Positions 52,760 through 62,414 are shown, numbered from the stretch's first letter. The stretch is 64,000 nucleotides of DNA from Myxococcales bacterium (GCA_020633335.1 JACKDU010000009.1:62001-126000), one strand, 5' to 3'. Program-made: numbers and translations. Notes: generated by a model not told the origin, from the sequence alone.

Positions 52760-54706
52760 ATGCGCCTCCGCCTCGCTCGGTCCATCGTCGCCGCCCTCGC
52801 CCTCCTGGTCGGGGCGCCGTCCGCCGCCCACGCGGAGGCGCCGGCCGGGGTCAGCGTCGAGCGCCCGAAGGAGAGCCCCTTCACCTACCGGGTGTCGATG
52901 CAGAAGCCGGAGCGCCACGAGTTCCACGTCGAGATCGGCGTCACCGAGGTCCCGGGGAATTCGATCGACCTCCAGATCCCGCGCTGGGTCCCGGGCGCCT
53001 ACAACCGCACCGACGCCCACCGCAACGTCCGCGGCGTGGTCGCCAAGGCCGGCGGCAAGGCGCTGCCGGTCGAGAAGATCGACGCGATCACCTGGCGGGT
53101 CCACCACGGCGGCCAGCCCTTCAAGCTCTCCTACCGGGTCTACCGCGGCAAGTACGACGGGGTCACCGGCGCCTACCTCGACGACGCGACCGGCTTCTTC
53201 AACGGCGCCCAGATCCTGATGTACGTGGTCGGCCACAAGAGCCGGGCGGTCGAGCTTCGGGTCGATCCGCTGCCGGGGACGACGGTGGTCACCGGACTCA
53301 AGCGGGGCGGCGGCCAGAACTCGTTCAAGGCCGACGACTACGACGTGCTCATCGACGCGCCGGTCCACGTCGGCAAGGTCGAGATCATCCGCTTCGACGT
53401 CGCCAAGATCCCCTTCCGGATCGCCATCGCCGGCGACGGCTCCTACAGCCAGAAGCGCCTGGTCGAGGACTTCTCGAGGATGATCGAGGCGACCTTCGCG
53501 GTCTTCGGCGGGCCGCCGGACGCCGCCGGCTTCGACGACTACACCTTCATCGTCCACCTCGGCCAGGGCAAGCGCGGCGGCCTCGAGCACCTCAACTCGA
53601 CGGTGATGGGCACCGATCCCCACGTCTTCTCCGACCCCGCCAAGTACGCCCGCTTCCTCGGGCTCGCGGCCCACGAGTTCTTCCACTCGTGGAACGTCAA
53701 GCGGATCCGGCCGGCGGTGCTCGGGCCCTTCGCCTACGACCGCGAGGTCCACACCGGGATGCTCTGGTTCTCCGAGGGCGTGACCTCGTACTACGCGTGG
53801 CTGGTCCTCGCGCGGGCCGGGCTGGTCAACGAGACCGACACCCTCGCCCGCCTCGCCGAGGTGATCCAGCGCCTCCAGGAGACGCCGGCGCGCAAGCTGA
53901 TCACGGTCGAGCAGGCGAGCTGGGAGACCTGGAACAAGCCCGACGACGGCGCCAACGCCTACGTCGACTACTACACCAAGGGGATGCTCATCGGCATGGT
54001 CCTCGACCTCGAGCTGCGGCGGGTGACGGCGGGGCGGGCGAGCATGGACACGATCTTCCGCGAGCTCTGGAAGCGCTTCCGCGAGAGCGGCAAGGGGATC
54101 TACCCGAGCGAGCTCGAGGAGCTCTTCATCCGCCAGGCCGGGGTCGGCGGCGACGAGCCGCTCAAGAAGGTCTACGGCGCGTACGTCCACGGGCTCGACG
54201 AGATCGACTTCTCGAAGCACCTCGAGGCGGCGGGCTACGCCCTGACGATCAACATCGACGAGTCGACCGGCGATCTCGGGGCGGTGCTCCGGAGCGAGGG
54301 GAGCGACGTGGTGATCGATCGGATCGAGCCCGAGGGCCCGGGCGACAAGGGCGGCCTGGCGATCGGCGACAAGATCGTGGCGATCGACGGCGACGCCGGC
54401 GACCTCGGCTTCATGCGGGCGAAGATCCGGGCGATGGCCGGCGGCTCGTCGCACGTCGTCACGGTGATCCGGGCCGGTCGCCTCCTCGAGCGCAAGGTGA
54501 ACGCGGGCAAGGGCGGCGAGAAGACCTACACGATCGCCTCGGTGCCCTCGCCGACCCTCGAGCAGCTCGCGCTCCGGAGCGCCTGGCTCGGCCTCAAGAG
54601 CGCGCCCGCGGCCCCGGGCGCGGCTCCAGGCGCGACCCCGGGGGCGCCGCCGGCCTCGCTGACGCCGGGGGCCGGCGGCGGGATCATGCTCCAGCCGGCG
54701 GGCTGA
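52760..54706 (+). CDS. M61-family glycyl aminopeptidase-like protease with PDZ domain
   Basis: A 648-residue secreted metallopeptidase: Sec signal to about residue 26, an N-terminal beta domain, the gluzincin motif HEFFH (His305, Glu306, His309) in AAHEFFHSWNVKRIRP, the downstream Glu in WFSEGVTSYYAWL, and a C-terminal PDZ domain at about 520-605 (IDRIEPEGPGDKGGLAIGDKIVAIDG). It cleaves peptides with N-terminal Gly/Ala in characterised relatives. TATGCT (52746-52751) is 8 nt before the ATG. The C-terminus overlaps the convergent MscS gene by 23 nt. Confidence 0.92.
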   Translation: MRLRLARSIVAALALLVGAPSAAHAEAPAGVSVERPKESPFTYRVSMQKPERHEFHVEIGVTEVPGNSIDLQIPRWVPGAYNRTDAHRNVRGVVAKAGGKALPVEKIDAITWRVHHGGQPFKLSYRVYRGKYDGVTGAYLDDATGFFNGAQILMYVVGHKSRAVELRVDPLPGTTVVTGLKRGGGQNSFKADDYDVLIDAPVHVGKVEIIRFDVAKIPFRIAIAGDGSYSQKRLVEDFSRMIEATFAVFGGPPDAAGFDDYTFIVHLGQGKRGGLEHLNSTVMGTDPHVFSDPAKYARFLGLAAHEFFHSWNVKRIRPAVLGPFAYDREVHTGMLWFSEGVTSYYAWLVLARAGLVNETDTLARLAEVIQRLQETPARKLITVEQASWETWNKPDDGANAYVDYYTKGMLIGMVLDLELRRVTAGRASMDTIFRELWKRFRESGKGIYPSELEELFIRQAGVGGDEPLKKVYGAYVHGLDEIDFSKHLEAAGYALTINIDESTGDLGAVLRSEGSDVVIDRIEPEGPGDKGGLAIGDKIVAIDGDAGDLGFMRAKIRAMAGGSSHVVTVIRAGRLLERKVNAGKGGEKTYTIASVPSPTLEQLALRSAWLGLKSAPAAPGAAPGATPGAPPASLTPGAGGGIMLQPAG

Positions 54707-55442
54707 GGGCCGCCGGATCGACCGCCGGAGGGCCGGCGAAGGCGGCGTGGAGGCGGGCGCTGACGTCGCTGCGGTAGCGCTCGACGTGCTCGCGGTCGAA
54801 GACGAAGCCGCGGAGGTGGAGGGCGAGCGCGCCGTCGGCGGCGATCTCAAAGCGGACCTCGGGGCGCCGCCGCGGCGACGCGAAGGGCGAGAGGATCGCG
54901 GCCTGCCGGGCGGCCGCGTCCGCGCGCGCGGTGTCCATGTCTCTTGGGACATGTAAAGTGAACTCGCAGGGGGCGTCGAGCGAGCCCCGCGAGAGGGCGA
55001 CGACCGGGCGCCGCTGGATCGCGGCGTAGGGGATCGCATGCTCGCGGCCGGCCCCGTCGGCGAGGCGGAGCGAGCGGACGCCGACCGCGAGCACCCGACC
55101 CTCGATCCCGGCGACCCGGACGTCGTCGCCGGCGCCCCAGCGGCGCTCGCTGGCGAGGGCGAGGCCGGCGGCGACGTCCCGGAGGAGCGGCGTCGTGGCG
55201 AGGCCCGCGAGGGCGAGGGCGAGGGCGGCGACCACCAGGGGGCCGCCGCCGAGCGGCGCGACGAGGGTGGTCAGGGCGCGGACGACCAGCGCCCCCCAGA
55301 TCAGGACCTGGAGGGCCGGCAGGGCCGGGTGCAGCGATCGCAGCGCGCGCGCGCGGCCGAGTCGCCGGAGGATCGCGCTCAGGGCCAGCGCCGCCGCGGT
55401 CGCCAGGGCGAGCCCGACGAGGTCGACGAGGTCGGACATCAC
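54684..55442 (-). CDS. MscS-like mechanosensitive channel
   Basis: A 252-residue protein. Three membrane segments, the last being pore-like (LLRDVAAGLALASERRWGAGDDVRV), are followed by the MscS beta domain (RVLAVGVRSLRLADGAGREHAIPYAAIQ) and a cytosolic alpha/beta domain. It opens under membrane tension to let solutes out. The ATG overlaps the ATPase stop by 4 nt, so it is the last gene of the antiporter operon. It would fit a shared task in ion or osmotic balance. Confidence 0.83.
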   Translation of the reverse strand: MMSDLVDLVGLALATAAALALSAILRRLGRARALRSLHPALPALQVLIWGALVVRALTTLVAPLGGGPLVVAALALALAGLATTPLLRDVAAGLALASERRWGAGDDVRVAGIEGRVLAVGVRSLRLADGAGREHAIPYAAIQRRPVVALSRGSLDAPCEFTLHVPRDMDTARADAAARQAAILSPFASPRRRPEVRFEIAADGALALHLRGFVFDREHVERYRSDVSARLHAAFAGPPAVDPAALSPPAGA

Positions 55443-58162
55443 ACCATCCCTCCATCGCGGAGCTCGCGGGTGAGCGGCTGGATGAGGTGCGGCGTGATCA
55501 GGAGCGCCTGCGGGTCGCTGGCGCTCCGGCCGACGAGGCCGCGGCCCCGCAGGTCAGCGAGCTCGGCGTCGACGGCCGCCCGCGGGCGGCCGCAGATCGC
55601 CGCCAGGAGCTCCGGCCGCAGGGGGCCGTGCTGGGCGAGGGCCGCGAGGAGGAGGCGCGCGTCGAGGCCGAGCGCGCGGCCGAGGGGGCCGGTCGCGCGG
55701 GGGAGCGGGCCGATGACGATCCGCCCGGCGCCCTCGCCCTCGGCGTGGGCGGCCGCCAGCCAGAGCGTGAGGGCCTGCCGCGGGTTGCCGCCGCTGAGCG
55801 CGTGGAAGTGGCGGAGCGCCGTCTCGCCGCGCCGGGGGCTGGCGAGGCGGGCCGGCCAGAGGCGCTCGAGGGGGCCGCGGCGGATCCCCGCGAGCTCGAG
55901 GCCGCGGCCGCTGAGGCGGTGGCGGGCGAGGAGCATCGCGGCGATCTGATCGGCGTCCATCGGCGGGACCTCGATCACCGCGTCGAAGCGGCCCTCGAGG
56001 CCGACGAGCGCGTCGAGGAGGGTCGCGCCGGCCTCCGAGATCAGGACCAGCCACATCACCCCGGGGCCGGTCTCGCGGATCGCCCGGAGGAAGCGCGCGG
56101 CCGCCTCCTGCCCGCCCGGCGCGCGCTTGAAGAGGCGCTCGCCGTTCTCGACGACGACGAGGCGCGGGCCCTCAGCCTCGGCGAGGCGGCGGCTGATCGA
56201 CTCGAAGGTGTCGGCCGGGCCGAGCCCCGCGAGCTCGCCGAGGGCGGCCGCGATCCCGCGCTCGTCGTCGAGGGCCGAGGTCAGGCGCAGCCAGATCACC
56301 GGGGTGTCCTCGTGGTCGGCGAGCGCCCGGCGGACGATCGTCCGCTTGCCCGCGCCGCGGTCGCCCCGGAGCAGCGCGCAGGTCGGCGACCCCGCCCGCC
56401 AGCGCGCCAGGGCGCCCGCCAGGGCCGCGGATGGACCTGGCCGATCGACCAGGAGCTCGGCGACGTCGGGGGTCGGCCCGAAGAGGCGGCGATAGAGGAG
56501 CGGGAGGCGGCGCTCGATCGTCGCGGCGTCGGCGAGGAGGCGCTCGTAGAGCGCGACGTCGGCGCTCGCGGCGTCCTTCGCGAGGAGGCCGCCGAGCTCG
56601 CTGAGGGCCTCGGCGCCGAGCGGACGGAGCCGACGGAGCTTGACGATGATCCGCTCGCGGAGGCGCCGGAGCGCGCCGACGCCGGCGCGCGCCGGCGTCG
56701 CCAGGGCGCGCTCCGCCAGGCGCCGCTGGACGAGGTCGTAGCGCCGCTGGAGCACCGGCTCGACCGCCTCGCTCGCCCGGCGGACGATCGCCCGCTCGAG
56801 GTCGCCGCTGATCTCGGCGACGCTCCGTCGCTGGGCCTCGGCGAGCCCGTCGATCTGCAGGGCGAGGCGCCCGAGGCCCTGGCGGAGCTCGTCCGCGAGG
56901 GCCGCGGGACCCCCGTTCGCGGCCCGCCAGTAGTACTGGGCGACGGCGGCGAGGCGATCGAGCTCCCCGAGCTCCTGGCGGAGCGCGGCGGCGATGCGCT
57001 CGCTCGCCTCGTCGACGAGGAGCGCGGCCTCGACCGCGACCTCGAGGTGGAGCCAGCGCCGGAGCTCGAGCCGGCTCACGCGGGCGACGCGGGCCCCCTC
57101 GGCGAGCGGCGCGAGCTCGATCGGGACGTCATCGAGGTCGGCGGCGAGGCGGGCCGTGAGCGCGCGGGCATGCTGCCCGTCGCCGACCAGCGCCTCGGAG
57201 CGGGCGAGCGCCGCGGTCGCGCTCGCCAGCGCCGGTCGGAGGACGCCGAGGTGCTCGAGGATCGTCGGCGATTCGAGGTTGGCCGCGCGACGGAGCTCCT
57301 CGATCCCGGCCCGGGCGGGCGCCAGGAGGCGCGTCGCCAGCTCGTCGCGGAGGGCGGCGGCCTCGGCCGAGGCCGCGACCTCGAAGGCGCGGGCGCTCGC
57401 CCAGGCGACGAGCTCGTCGCGGGCGCCGCGGGCGAGGCCGGTGTCGCGCTCGCGGCGCGCGACGAGCTCGGTGCGGGCCGCCGTCGCCGCGTCGAAGCGC
57501 CGCGAGGGCCGGTAGCGGTAGGCCGGGAGCTCGATCGTCCCCGCGAGCTCGACCGCCTCGAGGAACGCGGCGAAGGCCCGCGCGATCGCCCGTGAGGTCC
57601 GCTCGCGGAGCTCGTCGACCAGGCGCGCCAGGAGGAGCTCGAGCTCGCGGAGGCGGGCCCGGCTCGCGTCCGCGCGCTCGGCGAGGCGGGGATCCGCGGC
57701 CGGGAGGGCGCCGGCGCTGACCTCGGCGGCGAGCTCGTCGAGCGCCCGGAGGTGGGCCGCGATCCCCCGCCAGAGCTCGCGGGCGTCGCCCGCCTCCTGC
57801 CGCCAGAGCTCGATCGGCACGCCCATGGCGACGTGGTAGCGCCAGAGGCGGCCGACCGGGACCGCGCGGGTGCCGGGGCCGGCGAGGCGCCGGCGGAGGC
57901 GTCGCGCGCGGCGGACCACGCGGACGCGCGCCGGCTCAGCGCCAGAGAGCGCGAAGAGGTGCTCCTCGCGGGCGACCTCGAAGCTCGTCGAGAAGCGCTC
58001 TGCCCCCTCGATCCCGTGGATCAGCGCCTGGAGGTCGGTGGCCGCGGCGAGGCCCGGCTCGATCGCGGCGAGGCGCCGCGCCTCGGCGGCGATCGCCAGG
58101 ATGAAGGCGTCGCGGGCCGCGGCGGCGTCGGCCGGGGCCGCCGCGCCCTCGCAGGCCCGCAC
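55439..58162 (-). CDS. STAND/AAA-like ATPase, probably the C-terminal half of an antiporter-ATPase fusion
   Basis: A 907-residue protein: about 560 residues of charged alpha-helix, then an NTPase with Walker A GDRGAGKRT (600-608), LVVVENGERLF as Walker B, and a C-terminal winged-helix region (about 840-905). The first start is GTG at 58162, which lies inside the antiporter gene. The antiporter C-terminal helices continue in this frame, and its own tail is Arg/Pro-rich noise, so the two are probably one gene with a frameshift at about 58165-58190. It may gate the transporter in response to a signal. No such fusion is known to me. Confidence 0.78.
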   Translation of the reverse strand: MRACEGAAAPADAAAARDAFILAIAAEARRLAAIEPGLAAATDLQALIHGIEGAERFSTSFEVAREEHLFALSGAEPARVRVVRRARRLRRRLAGPGTRAVPVGRLWRYHVAMGVPIELWRQEAGDARELWRGIAAHLRALDELAAEVSAGALPAADPRLAERADASRARLRELELLLARLVDELRERTSRAIARAFAAFLEAVELAGTIELPAYRYRPSRRFDAATAARTELVARRERDTGLARGARDELVAWASARAFEVAASAEAAALRDELATRLLAPARAGIEELRRAANLESPTILEHLGVLRPALASATAALARSEALVGDGQHARALTARLAADLDDVPIELAPLAEGARVARVSRLELRRWLHLEVAVEAALLVDEASERIAAALRQELGELDRLAAVAQYYWRAANGGPAALADELRQGLGRLALQIDGLAEAQRRSVAEISGDLERAIVRRASEAVEPVLQRRYDLVQRRLAERALATPARAGVGALRRLRERIIVKLRRLRPLGAEALSELGGLLAKDAASADVALYERLLADAATIERRLPLLYRRLFGPTPDVAELLVDRPGPSAALAGALARWRAGSPTCALLRGDRGAGKRTIVRRALADHEDTPVIWLRLTSALDDERGIAAALGELAGLGPADTFESISRRLAEAEGPRLVVVENGERLFKRAPGGQEAAARFLRAIRETGPGVMWLVLISEAGATLLDALVGLEGRFDAVIEVPPMDADQIAAMLLARHRLSGRGLELAGIRRGPLERLWPARLASPRRGETALRHFHALSGGNPRQALTLWLAAAHAEGEGAGRIVIGPLPRATGPLGRALGLDARLLLAALAQHGPLRPELLAAICGRPRAAVDAELADLRGRGLVGRSASDPQALLITPHLIQPLTRELRDGGMV

Positions 58163-59733
58163 CAGCGCCGCGCGCTCGCCCGCTCGATCGCCGCGAGCCC
58201 GGCGGCGAGGCCCTCGGCGGCCGCGTCGACCCGGCCGCGGTTGAGCGCCTCGTCGAGCGCCCGCGCCTCTCCGCGGAGCTCGCGGAGGCGGGCGGCGAGG
58301 CGCTCGTCGGTGACGGCGGGCTCGGGGAGCTCGTGGCTCGTCGACGTCGGCGATGATGACGATGATGTCTCTTGAGACAGGTTCTCCAGGCCCTCCTCGC
58401 GGGCGCTGGTCGACTCGCCGGCGCGCTCGACCGCGAGCTTGAAGAGCGGCGGGCCGACGAAGAGGTAGATCATCACCGTCGAGGTCACCAGCACCTGGAC
58501 GTCGGCGCCCCAGCCCGGGATCGTCGCGGCGACCATCCCGGCGAGGACGAGGTCCACGCCCCCCTGGGAGAAGAAGCAGAGCCAGAGGTTCGCCTGGGTG
58601 CGCTCCGAGGTCCGGGCGAGGCGGGAGCCGAGGCGGACGCTGGCGCCGAGCGTGAGGGTACGGACCGCGACCAGCGCGAGCGCGGCCGGGAGGTAGGCGC
58701 TCATCGCCCGGAGATCGAGCCCCGCGGCCTGGGTTGTGAAGTAGACCACGAAGACCGGCATCGCGATCTCCTCGAAGGCGTGGAGGAGCGTGTGGCCGTG
58801 GCGCGAGAGGTTGCGGACGATGAAGCCGGCGCTCAGGAAGACCAGGAGGGTCTCGGCGTGGAGCGCCTGGGCGGCGTAGGTCGCCGCGAAGATCAGGCCG
58901 AGGGCGAAGAGGAGGATCTCGCGGCGGACGAAGTGGAGGTAGAGGATGAAGAGGAGGCCGACCCCGACCCCGAGCACCAGCGCCCAGCCGAACTCGGCGG
59001 CGATCCCCGGGAGCGCGCTAGCGACCCCGGCGGCCGAGAGGCCCTCCGGCGAGAGGGTGAGGCGGGTGAGCGCGAGGACGATCAGGAACATCGCCACCAG
59101 GAGGAGATCGGCGACGACGACGATCCCGAGCGCGAGCGACGAGAAGGGGCCGCGGGCGCCGAGCTCCTGGATCAGGGCGATCGTCGCCGCCGGGCTCATC
59201 CCCATCGCCATCACCCCGATCAGCGCCGCGCCGCCGATCACCTGGGGGAGCGGGACGCCGGCGAAGAAGGGGACGAGCTCGCCGGCGAAGTGGGAGAGCC
59301 CGAGGACCACGAGGACGGTCGCCGGCAGGACGGTCGCGGCGATGAGCCCGAAGATCAGGAGGATCGCCCGCCACGAGCGGCGGAGCTCGGCGACCTGGAT
59401 CTCGCAGCCGCCCATCGTCCCGACCACGCCGACCGCGAGGATGTTGACCAGCCGGAGCTCGTCGATCACCTGGCGCGAGAAGATCTCGCGGAGGCCGAGG
59501 AGCTCGGCGAGGCTCGGCCCGAAGGCGATACCGGCGATCAGGTAGCCGACCAGCGCCGGCAGGCGGAGGCGGCGGCCGAGCTCGCCGCAGGTGAAGGCGG
59601 CGAGGATGATGAAGCCGGTGGTGGCGATGCTCTTGGGGTCGAGGGCCGCGTCGATCCGCGAGACCTCGCGCGCGAGCCCGTCGAGCCCGAGCATGAGGGC
59701 GAGGAGCGCGGCGATCGTCAGGAGTTGCCACAT
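58021..59733 (-). CDS. CPA2-family cation:proton antiporter (second), reading into the ATPase gene
   Basis: A 570-residue membrane protein as read. Twelve or so hydrophobic segments to about residue 395, typical of KefB/NapA-type CPA2 exchangers (GELGRRLRLPALVGYLIAGIAFGP, MAMGMSPAATIALIQELGA, LAFSQGG-like FFSQGGVDLV), then a Ser-rich linker and helix RLAARLRELRGEARALDEALNRG. The final 47 residues to 58021 are Arg/Ser/Pro-rich and probably out of frame. ATG at 59733 is 5 nt after the stop of the first antiporter. It exchanges Na+ or K+ for H+. Confidence 0.83.
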   Translation of the reverse strand: MWQLLTIAALLALMLGLDGLAREVSRIDAALDPKSIATTGFIILAAFTCGELGRRLRLPALVGYLIAGIAFGPSLAELLGLREIFSRQVIDELRLVNILAVGVVGTMGGCEIQVAELRRSWRAILLIFGLIAATVLPATVLVVLGLSHFAGELVPFFAGVPLPQVIGGAALIGVMAMGMSPAATIALIQELGARGPFSSLALGIVVVADLLLVAMFLIVLALTRLTLSPEGLSAAGVASALPGIAAEFGWALVLGVGVGLLFILYLHFVRREILLFALGLIFAATYAAQALHAETLLVFLSAGFIVRNLSRHGHTLLHAFEEIAMPVFVVYFTTQAAGLDLRAMSAYLPAALALVAVRTLTLGASVRLGSRLARTSERTQANLWLCFFSQGGVDLVLAGMVAATIPGWGADVQVLVTSTVMIYLFVGPPLFKLAVERAGESTSAREEGLENLSQETSSSSSPTSTSHELPEPAVTDERLAARLRELRGEARALDEALNRGRVDAAAEGLAAGLAAIERASARRWCGPARARRPRPTPPRPATPSSWRSPPRRGASPRSSRASPRPPTSRR

Positions 59734-59738
59734 GCTCG

Positions 59739-61121
59739 CTAGTTCTCCTCGTCGCTGAAGTGGCCGCGTCGGGCGGCGCGCTCGGGTGGCACGTCGGCGG
59801 CGTCGATGAGCCAGCGCCGGGTGAGCGGGTAGGCGAGGAGCTCGGAGAGCGCGACGCCGTCGATCAGGGCCGCGACCGCGATCCGCATCGCCGGATCCTG
59901 GCCCTGGCCGAAGAAGAGGAGCGCCATCAGGCAGAGGCCGACGCTGAGCCCGCCCGGCGCGATCAGGGCGTCGCCGAGGGCGCTCGCCCCGGGGCCGCCG
60001 AGGCGCCGGGTGAGCGCCCCGCCGAGGCGCCGCCCCCAGAGGCGGAGGACGACGTAGGGGAGCGCGAGCGCGTGGCCCCACCAGGGGGCGCCCTGGACCA
60101 GATCGAGGCCGGCGAAGAAGAAGAGGACGATGTAGAGCGGCCGCCGGATCCCCCGGAGCATCCGCTGGACCTCGCCGCTCTGGGCCGAGGCGTTGGCGAC
60201 GACGAGCCCGATCATGAAGTTGGTGGCGATCGCCGAGACGTGGACGTGGAACGCGAGCCCGGCGGCGAAGATCACCATGCCGAACATCACCGTGAGGAGG
60301 CGGCCGGCGCTCAGCCGCTGACGGAGGAAGAGCGCGAAGACGAGGCCGAGGAGCGCGCCTGCGCCGGTCTGGAAGGCGGCGAGGCGGAGGATGACGGCCG
60401 GCGGGTGGCTGATCCCGGGGCCGAGGCCGTCGCTGAGGCAGAAGATCGCGCCGAAGGTGATGATCCCGGCGGTCGACCCGAGCGCGGCGATCCGCTCGGC
60501 GCGGCGGAGCTCGTCGCTCTCGGCCCCGAAGAGCGCCGCGAAGGCGCGCACCGGCGTCGCGTCAGCGCAGAGCGCGACCGCGACCGCGGCGATCAGCGGC
60601 AGCGACCAGGCGGCGACGAGCGCGGGATCGCCGGCGAGGAGGAGCCCGACGAGGGGCGGGAGCGCGACCACGGCGGCCGTGGTCGCGGCGATGACCAGCG
60701 CGGCGAGGAGCTCGCGGAGCTGGAGCGCCCGGCCGCGGACGAGGAGCTCGATCCCCGCGCTCATGCCGAGCGCCGAGGCGCCGAGGATCATGAAGGGGTG
60801 GAGCGCGACCCTGACATCACCCGAGATCAGGCCGAAGCCGGGCCCGGCGAGGGCGCCGAGCAGGATGTACTCGACGCCGCTGATCACCGCGAAGCGCCGG
60901 GCGATCCGTTCGAAGAGGAGGTGCGAGACGAGGTAGGCCGCGCCGACGATCGCGAAGCCGGTGAGCACCCGCTCAAAGGTCTCGCTGGCGACCCCGCCGG
61001 CGGCCTGGGCCTCCGCGGGGAGGAGCGCCAGCGCGGCGATCCACAGGAGAAAGCGCCGGGGAGGCTGGGCTCGACGGGTGCCAGCGAAGCGTGCTCCCAG
61101 TGGAAGGCGACGCTGACGCAA
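59739..61121 (-). CDS. CPA2-family cation:proton antiporter (first)
   Basis: A 460-residue inner-membrane transporter with about twelve hydrophobic segments (GVEYILLGALAGPGFGLISGD, LGSTAGIITFGAIFCLSDG, ATNFMIGLVVANASAQSG). It lacks a soluble C-terminal domain. I take the TTG at 61121, with AGGCGGAA and TAGAGT upstream, as start; upstream of it the frame continues as Arg/Pro-rich shadow. It opens the operon with the second antiporter, the ATPase and the MscS-like channel. Confidence 0.8.
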   Translation of the reverse strand: MRQRRLPLGARFAGTRRAQPPRRFLLWIAALALLPAEAQAAGGVASETFERVLTGFAIVGAAYLVSHLLFERIARRFAVISGVEYILLGALAGPGFGLISGDVRVALHPFMILGASALGMSAGIELLVRGRALQLRELLAALVIAATTAAVVALPPLVGLLLAGDPALVAAWSLPLIAAVAVALCADATPVRAFAALFGAESDELRRAERIAALGSTAGIITFGAIFCLSDGLGPGISHPPAVILRLAAFQTGAGALLGLVFALFLRQRLSAGRLLTVMFGMVIFAAGLAFHVHVSAIATNFMIGLVVANASAQSGEVQRMLRGIRRPLYIVLFFFAGLDLVQGAPWWGHALALPYVVLRLWGRRLGGALTRRLGGPGASALGDALIAPGGLSVGLCLMALLFFGQGQDPAMRIAVAALIDGVALSELLAYPLTRRWLIDAADVPPERAARRGHFSDEEN

Positions 61122-61411
61122 GTGATTCCGCCTGACTCTACTCGCTCCGCGATCGGGCGAACAGGGGGGGAGGATGGGGGCGCGGGGCCCGGGTCCTCGG
61201 GGGGCCGGCGGACCCGGGAGCCCGGCGGAGGTGCGCGGCGCTCCCTTCTCCGACGCGCATATCGTGGCACTCGAGCGTCCATCGATTCGCAATGGGCGTC
61301 GGCCACGGCCATCGGAGGGATGGCCTCCGAATGCTCGCTTGGCTCGCCGCTCGGGCATCCGCGGGTCGGCGATCGCCGGGAACCCCGGCGTGACGCCGTT
61401 GTCTGGCCCCC

Positions 61412-62392
61412 GTGCTCGCCGCGATCGCAGCCATCGCGCTCGCCCTCGTCGCCCACGCGGCGGCGCCGGCGGGCGATCCTGCGGATGCGCGGATGCGCGA
61501 GGAGGCGGCGGCCTTTGAGCGCGCCCGCGCGGGCGATCACGCGGGCTCGACCGAGCGCCTCGAGGTGCTCCTCGCCGCCGCGCCCGCGAGCGAGCGCGCC
61601 TGCCTCTGGCGCGAGCGGATCTTCCTCAACACGATCGACGGGGGCGATGACGCGGCGATGTGGGCGGCCGCCGAGGCGCTCGTCGATAGCTGGCTCGCGA
61701 TCCGGGAGCGCGCCGATCTCCGGGCGCCGCTCGTCCGGGTCTGCCGCGACGACGTCGCCAGCACCCTCCGCTACCTCGCGGCCCGCTGGCACTACGAGGC
61801 GATCCTGAGGACCTGCGAGGTCGAGAGCATCGAGCGCGCGGTGATCGCTTACCGCCGCTACCTCGAGCTCTTCCCGGGGGGACCGGGCGCCTACGAGGTC
61901 TCGTTCTACCTCGCCCACGCGCTCTACCGCGGGATCTACCTCTCAACCAAGCCGCCGGGGCAGGGCTGCGTGATCACCTGCGGCAACGCGGCGTGGCGGG
62001 CCGAGGAGGCGCGGCGGGCCCGCGGGGAGCCGCCGCCGAGCTGCGATCCCAAGACCGCGCGCGACGGCGAGCTGGCGATGTGCCCCTGGATGCGGGCGGC
62101 CCGCGACGCCTTCCGCGAGGTCCTGGAGCGCGACCCCGCGGGCCGCCACACCGAGGACGCCGCCTACGCCCAGCTCGCGCTCACCCTGCAGATGGCCGCC
62201 TACGGCGAGCGCGAGCGGATCTACGAGTGCCGGACGAACAAGAACGGCGAGTGCGTCGTCCGCGGGACCTGGCGCTCACCCTGCAGCGATCGGAGCGGCT
62301 CGTGCGTCGCGCCGACCCTCGATCCCGAGCGCTGGCCCTCGGTCAGCTTCGGCGGCTACGGGTCGCGCTGGCCGCCCTGGCGGACGCCTTGA
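61412..62392 (+). CDS. Exported TPR-like hypothetical protein
   Basis: A 326-residue protein with signal peptide (MLAAIAAIALALVAHAAAPAG) and helical repeats such as ERAVIAYRRYLELFPGGPGAYEVSFYLAHALY and AARDAFREVLERDPAGRHTEDAAYAQLAL, as in TPR proteins of the BamD/YbgF type. Several Cys pairs in the second half (CVITCGNAAW, CDPKTARDGELAMC) may form disulfides. GTG start at 61412. Role unknown. Confidence 0.7.
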   Translation: MLAAIAAIALALVAHAAAPAGDPADARMREEAAAFERARAGDHAGSTERLEVLLAAAPASERACLWRERIFLNTIDGGDDAAMWAAAEALVDSWLAIRERADLRAPLVRVCRDDVASTLRYLAARWHYEAILRTCEVESIERAVIAYRRYLELFPGGPGAYEVSFYLAHALYRGIYLSTKPPGQGCVITCGNAAWRAEEARRARGEPPPSCDPKTARDGELAMCPWMRAARDAFREVLERDPAGRHTEDAAYAQLALTLQMAAYGERERIYECRTNKNGECVVRGTWRSPCSDRSGSCVAPTLDPERWPSVSFGGYGSRWPPWRTP

Positions 62393-62400
62393 TCGAACAA

Positions 62401-62414
62401 TGTCCTTTTGGACA
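62401..62414. terminator. Short hairpin between convergent genes
   Basis: TGTCC-TTTT-GGACA, 8 nt after the TPR-like gene stop and 23 nt before the stop of the leftward WGR gene. A plausible two-way terminator; the stem is only 5 bp. Confidence 0.4.
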
